From the NCBI RefSeq assembly GCF_002233675.1, contig NZ_NMUQ01000001.1:127021-191020 (forward strand): a DNA stretch of 64,000 nt. Reading direction: 5' to 3'. Below, in pieces: positions 26,257 to 34,162 of this stretch (within the stretch, counting starts at the first letter, position 1; the number at the start of each line of letters is the position of its first letter). This DNA comes from Paenibacillus herberti. Lineage in GTDB: Bacteria; Bacillota; Bacilli; Paenibacillales; Paenibacillaceae. The notes below the pieces were generated by a model that was not told the origin of the DNA, ran no database searches, and worked only from the letters and a program-made list of their open reading frames with translations. A program made the position numbers and the translations under genes.

Positions 26257-27584
26257 TTCGACTTCACCTCGCCGATATCAGTATCCTTCCAGTCCTTAGG
26301 CAGTACCAGTCTGAAATACGGCTTGCCGAAGCTGCGCTGGCTGCACAGATAGATCAGCAGTGCAAACACGCCGCAAGCTACTCCAGGTAGGCCGAAAAAG
26401 ATGGCAATTACGATGAGCGGGTACTTAATAAAGCGGACGGACAGCGACAAGGAATAGACGGGAATAACAAAGTTGGAAATGGCCATTACGGAAGTGACGA
26501 TAATCATAATGCTGCTGACAAGTCCCGCCTGCTGAGCGGCCTGGCCGAGAATGAGACCGCCGACGGTAGTTGCAGTGGAGCCGATATATTTGGGCAGGCG
26601 AACGCTGGCCTCCACGAGCATTTCGATCATGAACAGCATGATGAACACTTCAATGAAGGATGGATAAGGCACGGACGCCCGGCTGCCGGCGATGGAAAAG
26701 GCGAGCTGCACGCGAAACAGCTCCGGGTTGTAGGAGATGACCGCAATGTATAGGGCAGGCAGCGTCGTTGTCATAAACAAGGCGATAAAGCGAAGCGACA
26801 GCAGCAGTGCAGAGGTCCAAAACGACTCATATCGGTCTTCGGTTGCTGTCATCAGCTCGGTAAAAGTTATCGGGATCAGGATAGCGAACATGCTGCCCTG
26901 CATTAACACGATAATTTTTCCTTTGGACATACCTTTAGTAAGCCGATCGACCCGTTCCGTTATCATCTCAACTGGGAACAACCGCTTGCGGTTGTCGTTC
27001 ATGAACTTGGAGAGCTCACCTGATGCGCTTAGCACATCGGTTTGAATGCTGCGAAGCTTGAGGCGCGCAATGTCCAGCACTGCGGGATCCACGCGAGTAT
27101 GGTCGTAGAGAAGTACAACTCTGGTTTTGGATAAGGAGCCGACTGTGAACTCCTCGCTCTCCAAATCCGGACTTGCGTAGCGGCTACGGATGATATTGAT
27201 GGAATCCATCAAATCCTCGCTGAGTGCGATCTGTGGTCCCTCAATCGTGCTCTCCACGGTAGTCTGAGGAGCTGTATTGCGGATGACGCGCGCAGCATCC
27301 ATTGTGTAAATGGTTGCTTCAAGCTTGATCAGCACAAAGCCGCGCAGCATCATATCCGTCCACCGAGCAGAGTCATCGAGCTTCGAGAAGTTCGGATTGG
27401 AACTGAGCAAGTCGTTGAAGGGAACCTCTTCTTTGGCAAAGGGGATGAGCACGAGCTCACTGACCTTACTCTCGTCCACGAGCGTTGCGATATAGGCTAT
27501 CTCGGCAGAAAATTGGCTGTTGGTCATTCGGTGGGTTTTGACATCCGATGCATTCGCGAAACGCTCGTGAATGGCCTGAAGCAT
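26253..27584 (-). CDS. gerA: germinant receptor subunit A, GerA family
   Basis: 443 aa, a little shorter than the usual 480-530. A soluble N-terminal part (to about 220) contains TRVVLLYDHTRVDPAVLDIA; the membrane part carries the conserved PFPSFIEVF-like segment (here VPYPSFIEVFIMLFMIEMLV), then EASVRLPKYIGSTATTVGGL and LGQAAQQAGLVSSIMIIV. It ends with a basic hydrophilic tail. AAGGAGGAGG precedes the ATG. First gene of the operon, with a sigma-G-like promoter upstream. Confidence 0.94.
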   Translation of the reverse strand: MLQAIHERFANASDVKTHRMTNSQFSAEIAYIATLVDESKVSELVLIPFAKEEVPFNDLLSSNPNFSKLDDSARWTDMMLRGFVLIKLEATIYTMDAARVIRNTAPQTTVESTIEGPQIALSEDLMDSINIIRSRYASPDLESEEFTVGSLSKTRVVLLYDHTRVDPAVLDIARLKLRSIQTDVLSASGELSKFMNDNRKRLFPVEMITERVDRLTKGMSKGKIIVLMQGSMFAILIPITFTELMTATEDRYESFWTSALLLSLRFIALFMTTTLPALYIAVISYNPELFRVQLAFSIAGSRASVPYPSFIEVFIMLFMIEMLVEASVRLPKYIGSTATTVGGLILGQAAQQAGLVSSIMIIVTSVMAISNFVIPVYSLSLSVRFIKYPLIVIAIFFGLPGVACGVFALLIYLCSQRSFGKPYFRLVLPKDWKDTDIGEVKSK

Positions 27585-27612
27585 CTTCTTCCTCCTCCTT
27601 CCAGTTCAGGAG

Positions 27613-27642
27613 TAGTATGCCGCCTCTGTCAATAAAGTATGT
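27613..27642 (-). promoter_or_regulatory. sigma-G-like promoter of the ger operon
   Basis: Read on the minus strand: ACATA (-35, 4 of 5 to GHATR), 18-nt spacer, CATACTA (-10, fits CATNHTA). It ends about 28 nt before the first ger start. ger operons are transcribed in the forespore by sigma-G in B. subtilis. Confidence 0.55.
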
Positions 27643-27732
27643 TCCTGATTTTGCCGGATAAGTGGGTCATGCAGTACAATAGCAGGACAAAGAGATCGGT
27701 GGGCCCATAGCCCGGACGAAGGAGTGGAAAGT

Positions 27733-28476
27733 TTGTCAGAATGGTATGAACGCAGTTTTGGAGAAGATTATTTAATCGTATACAGACATAGGGATTGGAA
27801 ACAGGCGGAGCGGGAGGTAGCCCTTCTGGTAGCTGGCTTGGATCTTAGGCCGGGGGCACGAATTGCTGATATCGGCTGCGGCATGGGCCGTCATTCCTTG
27901 GCGCTCAGCAAGCTAGGGTACAGTGTTGTTGGCATGGATCTGTCCGAAGCTTTGCTAGAGGAGGCTCGCAATCAGGAGGAGAGCGAAGCCGTAACGTGGG
28001 TACACGGCGATATGCGCCAGATTCCCTTTGAAGACGAGGAGTTTGACGCTGTTGTGAATCTGTTCACTTCCTTTGGCTATTTTGAAAAGGACGAAGAGCA
28101 TGTTCAGGTGCTGCGCGAAATGAGGCGAATTCTCAAGCCGGGAGGACGCTTCCTGATTGATTTTTTGAATTCAGAGCAGGTAAAAGCGACGCTCGTACCG
28201 GAATCCCATCGAAACGACGAGGAAAGTGATACGGTAATCGTAGAGAAAAGGAAGATCGAACAGGGCAGAGTCGTTAAATGTATCAGGCTTTCAAATTCGG
28301 AGGGCGGCGATATTCGGGAATATACCGAAAATGTCTCTCTACTGGATGAGGACTGGTTCCGCGCTGCGCTCGAAAGAGCGGGGCTGGAGCTAGGCTCTGT
28401 ATGTGGAGGTTATGGCCGGGAGCCTTATGACCGAGCGTCCTCGAAACGACTGATTATGACTGGGAGACGGCCATGA
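27733..28476 (+). CDS. class I SAM-dependent methyltransferase
   Basis: 247 aa from a TTG at 27733, placed 9 nt after AAGGAG; GTG at 27724 sits directly on the ribosome site. It begins SEWYERSFGEDYLIVYRHRD. The SAM-binding motif I is ADIGCGMGRHSLALSKLG, followed by the acidic end of strand 2 (VVGMDLS), HGDMRQIPFEDEEFDAVVNL, and RRILKPGGRFLIDFLN. Substrate unknown. It overlaps the metallo-hydrolase gene by 4 nt. Confidence 0.85.
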   Translation: MSEWYERSFGEDYLIVYRHRDWKQAEREVALLVAGLDLRPGARIADIGCGMGRHSLALSKLGYSVVGMDLSEALLEEARNQEESEAVTWVHGDMRQIPFEDEEFDAVVNLFTSFGYFEKDEEHVQVLREMRRILKPGGRFLIDFLNSEQVKATLVPESHRNDEESDTVIVEKRKIEQGRVVKCIRLSNSEGGDIREYTENVSLLDEDWFRAALERAGLELGSVCGGYGREPYDRASSKRLIMTGRRP

Positions 28477-29534
28477 TCGAGCGGCTTCCGGAGGAATCGC
28501 CAGGAGAGGCGACTGTAGTGACGGAGCTGCTCCCGAGCGGATGGCTGCGGGTATGCGTTCCATTGCCGTACTCCTTGCGGTTCGTCAACAGTTATCTCGT
28601 GCCGGAGCCGGAAGGCGACTGGACGGTTATCGATCCCGGTTTGAATACAGAGGAGGCCCGTGCTCTGTGGCTTGCGGAGCTGGATAAGCTGGGCATCCGG
28701 CAGGGAGCGCTGCGCCGCGTGCTGCTGACGCATCAGCATCCAGACCATTATGGACTGGCTGGATGGTTCCAGCAGCAGTTTGCTTGTCCCGTATGGATGA
28801 CGGAGAAGGCGCATCGCTATGCTAAGCGAATGTGGGGGGCGGGCAGCCGTTTTCCATTGGAGCTGGGGGATTGGTTCGGGCGGCATGGCATGCCGGCGGA
28901 GCTGCTGGAACAGCTGGAGCCTCATCTGCAATCGTTCCGGGAGCGAGTCGAGCCGCAGCCGGAAGTGTCCTATTTGACGGCGGGCAGTCGTCTAGAGCTA
29001 GGAGGCGAGAACTGGAGCCTGATTGATGCTCCAGGCCATGCTGGCGGGGCGCTGTGCTTTTATAGTGAGAGCAGCCGTACAATGGTTGTGGGCGACCAGG
29101 TGTTACTGCGTATTACTCCGAACATCAGCCTTGTGCCGGGTCCGGAGGAAGATGCAAATCCGTTGCACTCCTATTTGACGAGTCTGCAGGATCTCTCCGG
29201 TTATGTGACGGAAAGAGTGTATCCTGGCCATCGCGCGCCGTTCACTGATCTGGCCCGGCGAGCGAGAGAGATCACTGGACATCATGAGCGCCGACTGGAG
29301 CATCTGCTGGGGCTGCTGCGGCAACGTGAGGCGGCAACCGCATTCGAGCTATGTGAGCTTGAATTCGGCTCCCATTTGCGTCGCAACATCCACAATCTGA
29401 GGTTCGCGATGTCTGAAACGTTGGCCCATCTAGCCTATCTCGAAAATGAAGGAAAGGCAGAACAGGGGGACGAAGGAGGCTTTGTGCGCTTCCGGGCTGT
29501 GACGGCAGGAGATCCAGAGAGAGGCGGCGAATAG
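28473..29534 (+). CDS. metallo-beta-lactamase-fold hydrolase
   Basis: 353 aa. The metal-binding motif LLTHQHPDHYGLAGWF has the HxHxDH pattern; further ligands are in LIDAPGHAGGALCFY, VVGDQVL and VYPGHRAPFTDL. The C-terminal ~80 residues form a helical winged-helix-like region (REAATAFELCELEFG... NIHNLRFAMSETLAHLAYLE), as in LACTB2/YqgX-like MBL hydrolases. The natural substrate is unknown. Coupled to the methyltransferase. Confidence 0.88.
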   Translation: MIERLPEESPGEATVVTELLPSGWLRVCVPLPYSLRFVNSYLVPEPEGDWTVIDPGLNTEEARALWLAELDKLGIRQGALRRVLLTHQHPDHYGLAGWFQQQFACPVWMTEKAHRYAKRMWGAGSRFPLELGDWFGRHGMPAELLEQLEPHLQSFRERVEPQPEVSYLTAGSRLELGGENWSLIDAPGHAGGALCFYSESSRTMVVGDQVLLRITPNISLVPGPEEDANPLHSYLTSLQDLSGYVTERVYPGHRAPFTDLARRAREITGHHERRLEHLLGLLRQREAATAFELCELEFGSHLRRNIHNLRFAMSETLAHLAYLENEGKAEQGDEGGFVRFRAVTAGDPERGGE

Positions 29535-29574
29535 TCGTAGTCCGCAGCAGCCTGCGGGAGGGGGATGAGAGCCG

Positions 29575-29931
29575 ATGAAGATCTACGAATTGCCGGGACA
29601 GGAACGTCCTGTAGATGCTTTTGAGAGCAAGGGCGTTATGTTCTCCGGTATTACTCGGCATGATGGCCGCATCCAGATTAGCAGTTTACATTTGGAAGCG
29701 GGGGGAGTCGTCGGCCGTCATCCGGCCGCGGTCAGCCAGCTGTTCCTGTTGATCGACGGAGAGGGCTGGGTCAGCGGACCGGACCGTCAGCGGATTGCAA
29801 TTCGTGCTGGACAAGCAGCTTTTTGGGAAGCTGGAGAGGAACATGAATCCGGTACAAAAAGCGGCATGACCGTCATTATGGCCGAAGGCGAAGAGCTTGT
29901 CATTGAGATGGAGGAGCTGGCTTCATTCTGA
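29575..29931 (+). CDS. cupin-domain protein
   Basis: 118 aa single cupin barrel. HPAAVSQLFLLIDGEGWVSG and AGQAAFWEAGEEHESG follow the two cupin motifs, but the first motif lacks the usual HxH pair, so metal binding is uncertain. It starts 40 nt after the hydrolase and probably belongs to the same transcript, which a strong terminator closes. Confidence 0.8.
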   Translation: MKIYELPGQERPVDAFESKGVMFSGITRHDGRIQISSLHLEAGGVVGRHPAAVSQLFLLIDGEGWVSGPDRQRIAIRAGQAAFWEAGEEHESGTKSGMTVIMAEGEELVIEMEELASF

Positions 29932-29944
29932 AGGGAAAACGATA

Positions 29945-29997
29945 AAAAGACTGTTTCTGTTTGCCGCCGTAGGCGGTATGCAGAAACAGTCTTTTTT
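29945..29997 (+). terminator. terminator after the cupin gene
   Basis: AAAAGACTGTTTCTG pairs with CAGAAACAGTCTTTT around an inner GCCGCC/GGCGG stem, with a T run. The A-rich other side makes it usable in both directions, so it may also serve the convergent gene. Confidence 0.85.
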
Positions 29998-30014
29998 CAT
30001 GGCCTATATCAACC

Positions 30015-30569
30015 TTAAGGGAGTTGAACATCCTCGCCGCGCTCTCCGCGGGCCTCTTCACGCTCGGCCTGTTTGCGATGGGCGATACGGCTCGCTGCAG
30101 CAGCGGCAATTGCACCGACAATGTCATCGAGGAACGTATGAATTTCTCCGTCATGTTTGTCGTTCAGACGCACGAGAATGCCTGGCTTCAGTTTGTCGAC
30201 GTAACCGAAGTTCGTGAGTCCAATGCTTCCATATACATTAACGATGGATAGAGCAAGAATTTCGTCACAGCCGTAAAGGCCCTCATCGTTGTGGATCATC
30301 TCTTGCAGCGGAGCCATCAGCTTGCCTTCCTCAGCCAGCAAATCGAGCTGGATGCCGGTCAGAACCGCATTTTGCACTTCGCGCTTGGAGAGCACCGCAT
30401 CTACGTTCTCTTCACATTCTCGGAGCGTAAGATCGGGATAGTAATCCTTTTGCAAGAACAAGGTCAGCTCAGCTATCTCACGCTTGGTCACACCTCGCTT
30501 GGCCAGCCACTCTGCGGTAGCTTGGGCGACAGCTTTGCTGTTGAGGGCATATTCTCCGGGATTGGACAT
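30015..30569 (-). CDS. phosphatidylglycerophosphatase A-like protein (YutG type)
   Basis: 184 aa from the ATG at 30569 (GGGGGATAA upstream). The C-terminal two thirds match the PgpA family: EMIHNDEGLYGCDEILALSI, VNVYGSIGLTNFGYVDK, DGEIHTFLDDIVGAIAAAAA with the conserved acidic residues. The N-terminal 70 residues are a helical extension. It has no clear hydrophobic membrane spans, unlike E. coli PgpA; this fits the Bacillus YutG subgroup, whose precise substrate is less certain. Confidence 0.8.
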   Translation of the reverse strand: MSNPGEYALNSKAVAQATAEWLAKRGVTKREIAELTLFLQKDYYPDLTLRECEENVDAVLSKREVQNAVLTGIQLDLLAEEGKLMAPLQEMIHNDEGLYGCDEILALSIVNVYGSIGLTNFGYVDKLKPGILVRLNDKHDGEIHTFLDDIVGAIAAAAASRIAHRKQAEREEARGERGEDVQLP

Positions 30570-30714
30570 GCGGTTATCCCCCTTGGGTAGATTTTTGTGT
30601 TTTTGGAACAAGCTGGTCTAAAAGTCTGGTACAACCCATACAAATAGTACTACAAAAGGGCTAGTACCACCAGGCAGCGCAAAAGCGGCCGGTAACCAAG
30701 GGAGGATATTGGAA

Positions 30715-31797
30715 ATGAAAAAGCAGCGCTACAAATGGATTCGGAGGGCAGCTTTGACGGGGGCCCTTACATTGCCGGTTGTAGTTGCCGGTTGCGGTTG
30801 GTTCTCTCCATCTGAAAGCAAAGAAATCGACCCGCCTCAAGGAGTAAATGGCTCTGTTATTACTGGAATAGACGGAGAGAACGCAGCAGCAGGAACCGGC
30901 TCCGCCGAAGTATCCGCACAAGGAACAGGGACCGGGCTGACGGTATACCTCAAGGACGAAAGCGGTTATTTGGCTCCGGTTACGATCCAGGCCAAGCTGG
31001 ACAGCAAGCTTACACCTCAGGCTCAGGCACTGGAGCTGCTCGTAGACGGCGGAGCTTATTCTAAGCTGTTGCCAGCGGGATTCACCGCTGTGTTGCCTAA
31101 AGGAACCCAGATTCTGAATGTCGCAGTTGATGCTAAAACAAAGCTGGCCTCGGTTGAATTCTCTAAGCAGTTTGCCGATTACAATGAGCAGGATGAGCGT
31201 CGTATTCTCGAGGCTATCACCTATACGTTGACGGGAATGGAAGGCATCCAGAGCGTAGAGCTGTGGGAGGAAGGCGAAAAGCTGCCGGAAATGCCGATAG
31301 GCCAATTCCCGCTGGATCGCGCGCTTTCCCGCTCTATCGGCATTAATCTGGAAGCGGAGGACGGCGTCGACTATACCCTGTCCACTCCGGTAACCTTGTA
31401 CTTCTCCAGCAAGACGGAAGCCGGAGATCCATACTTCGTACCTGTAACACGTCTCGTACCACGCACAACCGACAAGCTGACTGCAGCGCTGGATCAGCTG
31501 GCGGCAGGCCCGCTGGAGGAAAGCAGTCTTATTCCGGTGTGGCTGCCTAATGTGAGCGCGAAAGTCACCCAGAACAAAGGTACCCTAACGCTGGACTTGT
31601 TGGATGCAGAGTACAAAAAGGGTGATGTTGCTCCGTCCGAAATGATGAACGCCGTTGTGCTGTCGCTCACAGAGAACGCCGGAATCGGCCAGGTACAGAT
31701 CAAGCTGAACGGTGCATCCGACTTCAAAGATGACCTTAATATGTCCTACACGGAGCCGGTTAGCCGTCCGGAACAGCTAAACGCGTTCAAGTCCTAG
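30715..31797 (+). CDS. gerM: GerM-like lipoprotein with two GerMN domains
   Basis: 360 aa. A twin-basic N region is followed by a hydrophobic signal and a lipobox (VVAGCG). Two GerMN (sporulation/germination) repeats follow: the first near 75-185 (LTVYLKDESGYLAPVTI and EFSKQFADYNEQDERRILEA) and the second near 215-345 (VTLYFSSK, YFVPVTRLVP, VKLSLTENAGIGQVQIKLN-like end). In B. subtilis GerM is needed for normal sporulation and germination and is followed by rph and ysnA, the same order as here. GGGAGG lies 9 nt before the ATG. Confidence 0.9.
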   Translation: MKKQRYKWIRRAALTGALTLPVVVAGCGWFSPSESKEIDPPQGVNGSVITGIDGENAAAGTGSAEVSAQGTGTGLTVYLKDESGYLAPVTIQAKLDSKLTPQAQALELLVDGGAYSKLLPAGFTAVLPKGTQILNVAVDAKTKLASVEFSKQFADYNEQDERRILEAITYTLTGMEGIQSVELWEEGEKLPEMPIGQFPLDRALSRSIGINLEAEDGVDYTLSTPVTLYFSSKTEAGDPYFVPVTRLVPRTTDKLTAALDQLAAGPLEESSLIPVWLPNVSAKVTQNKGTLTLDLLDAEYKKGDVAPSEMMNAVVLSLTENAGIGQVQIKLNGASDFKDDLNMSYTEPVSRPEQLNAFKS

Positions 31798-31844
31798 TCT
31801 GATCGTCAAATAGCTTAGCGCTTTTTCGATTAGGTTGAATCAAC

Positions 31845-31873
31845 AGACCCATGCCCTTGCGCATGGGTCTTTA
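31845..31873 (+). terminator. terminator after gerM
   Basis: AGACCCATGC pairs with GCATGGGTCT, followed by TT; short T run. Confidence 0.65.
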
Positions 31874-31991
31874 CTGATTTCTGGAGCTTTTATCAAGTTG
31901 CTTATCAGATGGGGCCGGGATGATTTTCCTGTTCGGGTCTGCTACAATGGGGGCTATTGCAGTCATGCCTTTAAGGAGGAGTACAGTTAAA

Positions 31992-32738
31992 ATGAGATCC
32001 GATGGACGGGAACCGGGGCAGCTTAGACCGGTACAGATGGCGATAAATGTGAACAAATACGCAGAGGGCTCCGTGTTAATAGAGGCCGGCGATACGCGGG
32101 TGCTGTGCACCGCCTCTTTGGAAGAGCGGGTACCGCCCTTCATGAAAGGGCAGGGAAAGGGCTGGGTAACCGCCGAGTATTCGATGCTTCCTCGCGCCAC
32201 GCATACGCGTAACCAGCGTGAATCCCAGCGCGGCAAAGTGAACGGCCGCACGATGGAGATCCAGCGGCTGATCGGACGCGCGCTGCGTTCCGTCGTTAAT
32301 CTGCAGGCGCTCGGCGAGCGTACGCTGACGCTGGACTGCGACGTGCTGCAAGCGGATGGAGGCACGCGCACAACCGCCATCACAGGCAGTTACGTCGCGC
32401 TTGCTTTGGCCATTGACAAGCTGGCTAAAACGGTCAATTTCCCCGTTTATCCTTTGACGGATTTTCTAGCCTCCACGAGCGTAGGAGTCATCGACGGTGA
32501 GCCACGTCTGGACCTGCATTACGAGGAGGATTCCCGTGCGAAGGTCGATATGAATTTGGTGATGACCGGCAGCGGTAAGTTTGTTGAGCTGCAGGGCACC
32601 GGTGAGGACGAGCCTTTTTCCCGTGAGGAGCTTAACGCACTGTTGGAGCTTGGAGAAAAAGGTATCCGCGAATTGATCACCATTCAAAAAGAAACGCTCG
32701 GCGCTGCGGGAGCCCGCATCGGGACGGTGCAGGCATGA
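31992..32738 (+). CDS. rph: ribonuclease PH
   Basis: Phosphorolytic 3'-5' exoribonuclease that trims tRNA 3' ends. 248 aa from the ATG at 31992 (AAGGAGG upstream); the longer frame to 31920 covers the leader. Motifs: [86 protein letters not shown]. Overlaps rdgB by 4 nt. Confidence 0.96.
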   Translation: MRSDGREPGQLRPVQMAINVNKYAEGSVLIEAGDTRVLCTASLEERVPPFMKGQGKGWVTAEYSMLPRATHTRNQRESQRGKVNGRTMEIQRLIGRALRSVVNLQALGERTLTLDCDVLQADGGTRTTAITGSYVALALAIDKLAKTVNFPVYPLTDFLASTSVGVIDGEPRLDLHYEEDSRAKVDMNLVMTGSGKFVELQGTGEDEPFSREELNALLELGEKGIRELITIQKETLGAAGARIGTVQA

Positions 32739-33388
32739 GCGGAGGCTGCGTCGTCGTCGCCACTGGCAATGCCGGCAAAATAAAAGAATTCGCCCATGCC
32801 TTCGCCAAGCTTAACCTTCAGGTGCGCAGCATGAAGGATTATCCCGCCGTACCGGATATCGTTGAGGACGGCGACAGTTTTGCCGCCAACGCCCGCATCA
32901 AGGCCGGAACGCTTGGGCGCTTGCTGAACGCTCCAGTGCTGGCCGACGATTCCGGCCTCATCGTCGATGCGCTCGGCGGCGCGCCAGGCATCTATTCCGC
33001 CCGGTACTCCGGTCCTGGAGCGACGGATGCCGCCAACAACGCTAAGCTGCTGCAGGAGCTTGGCGTTGTTGGCGCGGAAGTCGCAAGCGAAGCTGCAGAG
33101 CGCCCGGAAGGCGAGCGACTGCTCAGCTCGGCCCGGTTCTGGTGTGCGCTGGCGCTGTACATGCCGGAGCAGGACGATTTTATCGAGAGCGAGGGCGCGC
33201 TGGAAGGTTATATTCTGGAGCGTCCGCGCGGCGATTATGGCTTCGGCTACGACCCGCTGTTATGGATTCCCGGGCAGGGACGCAGCGCTGCCGAACTGAG
33301 CGTCGAGGAAAAGCAACGGATCGGCCATCGCGGCGGGGCGCTGCGTCAGCTGCTGGACAAACTGGAGCAAACCGGCGTCCGGCTATAA
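32735..33388 (+). CDS. rdgB: XTP/dITP diphosphatase (RdgB/HAM1)
   Basis: Hydrolyses non-canonical purine nucleotides such as ITP and XTP to keep them out of DNA and RNA. 217 aa. Motifs: [73 protein letters not shown] and [15 protein letters not shown] short insert ([20 protein letters not shown]) sits mid-protein. Coupled to rph. Confidence 0.95.
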   Translation: MSGGCVVVATGNAGKIKEFAHAFAKLNLQVRSMKDYPAVPDIVEDGDSFAANARIKAGTLGRLLNAPVLADDSGLIVDALGGAPGIYSARYSGPGATDAANNAKLLQELGVVGAEVASEAAERPEGERLLSSARFWCALALYMPEQDDFIESEGALEGYILERPRGDYGFGYDPLLWIPGQGRSAAELSVEEKQRIGHRGGALRQLLDKLEQTGVRL

Positions 33389-33407
33389 CACGCTCAACGA
33401 AAAGAAC

Positions 33408-33458
33408 GGGCCGTCCATGAAAGTCATCGTTAGATGGCCTAGGGACGGCCCCTTATTT
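33408..33458. repeat. 50-bp palindromic repeat, copy B (terminator of gerM-rph-rdgB)
   Basis: GGGCCGTCC pairs with GGACGGCCC around AAGTCATCGTTAGATGG, then TTATTTACC. It aligns over its full length with copy A at 20211 (shared AAAGTCATC.TTAGATG...TAGGG.C and CCCCTTATTT). Confidence 0.7.
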
Positions 33459-33461
33459 ACC

Positions 33462-33974
33462 TTATAGCGATGGATTTTGGATTTCGACGAAAGTATCGCC
33501 TCTTCTGTATTGAAAGGGGTCGGTTACAGTAGCGGCGCTTCTTGGCAAAAGACCATTACCGATCCCGTTTGGTATGACATGCATGATAAACTCAACAGTA
33601 CCCACAATATCATTTGTTCGGGAAACTATATCATATCTAGCGACAGCCCTTCCATCGCACTCATATAACAATCCACAGTTAGGAGCTTTATTTGAAGTTA
33701 CTTGAAAGTTATAGCGACTGCCCGGACCGATTTCATGCAGCGGAGGAGCAGGCGATTCAAAGCTTCCAGTTAATTCTGTTGCAATTAATGTGTATTCGCT
33801 GGTGCTGTTTAGAACGTTAAATCCTATGGATCTCTCTGTTATCTGAACATAGTCCCCCTGTAAATTACTCTTTTGAAAGAGACGCTCCACAATGACCAGC
33901 AGAATAAATAAAACCAGAATTAGCCCCCATGTAGAACCTCTAAAGGTACTGATTTCAGCTCGTTTGTCACTCAT
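33462..33974 (-). CDS. single-span protein with YjcZ-like membrane segment and unknown outer domain
   Basis: 170 aa from the ATG at 33974 (AAGGAG 8 nt upstream; an ATG two codons earlier is too close). Near the N terminus is one membrane helix, WGLILVLFILLVIVERLF, strikingly like the FALILVLFILLVIV helix of YjcZ/SscA-type sporulation micro-proteins. The remaining ~130 residues are beta-rich, with two cysteines (NCGLLYEC) that could form a disulfide outside the membrane. I do not recognise that domain. Confidence 0.65.
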   Translation of the reverse strand: MSDKRAEISTFRGSTWGLILVLFILLVIVERLFQKSNLQGDYVQITERSIGFNVLNSTSEYTLIATELTGSFESPAPPLHEIGPGSRYNFQVTSNKAPNCGLLYECDGRAVARYDIVSRTNDIVGTVEFIMHVIPNGIGNGLLPRSAATVTDPFQYRRGDTFVEIQNPSL

Positions 33975-34082
33975 ATCCATTTCTCCTTATTACGTCTATT
34001 TAATAACAAAATATGAGGAATTCGTAGAATAGTTCAGACTGATAGAAAAATTGGGTTTCTGGCGAACGGCAGTAAGGGAAGA

Positions 34083-34132
34083 AAAAAAAGCCATAGCGGC
34101 CAGGATTAATTATCCTGAGCGGCGCTATAGCT
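34083..34132 (-). terminator. terminator after asnB
   Basis: On the minus strand AAGC.ATAGCG-type arms with an inner CAGGAT/ATCCTG stem are followed by eight T residues. Confidence 0.75.
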
Positions 34133-34162
34133 TATTTGGCTCACTTTTCTACCATCATGATT

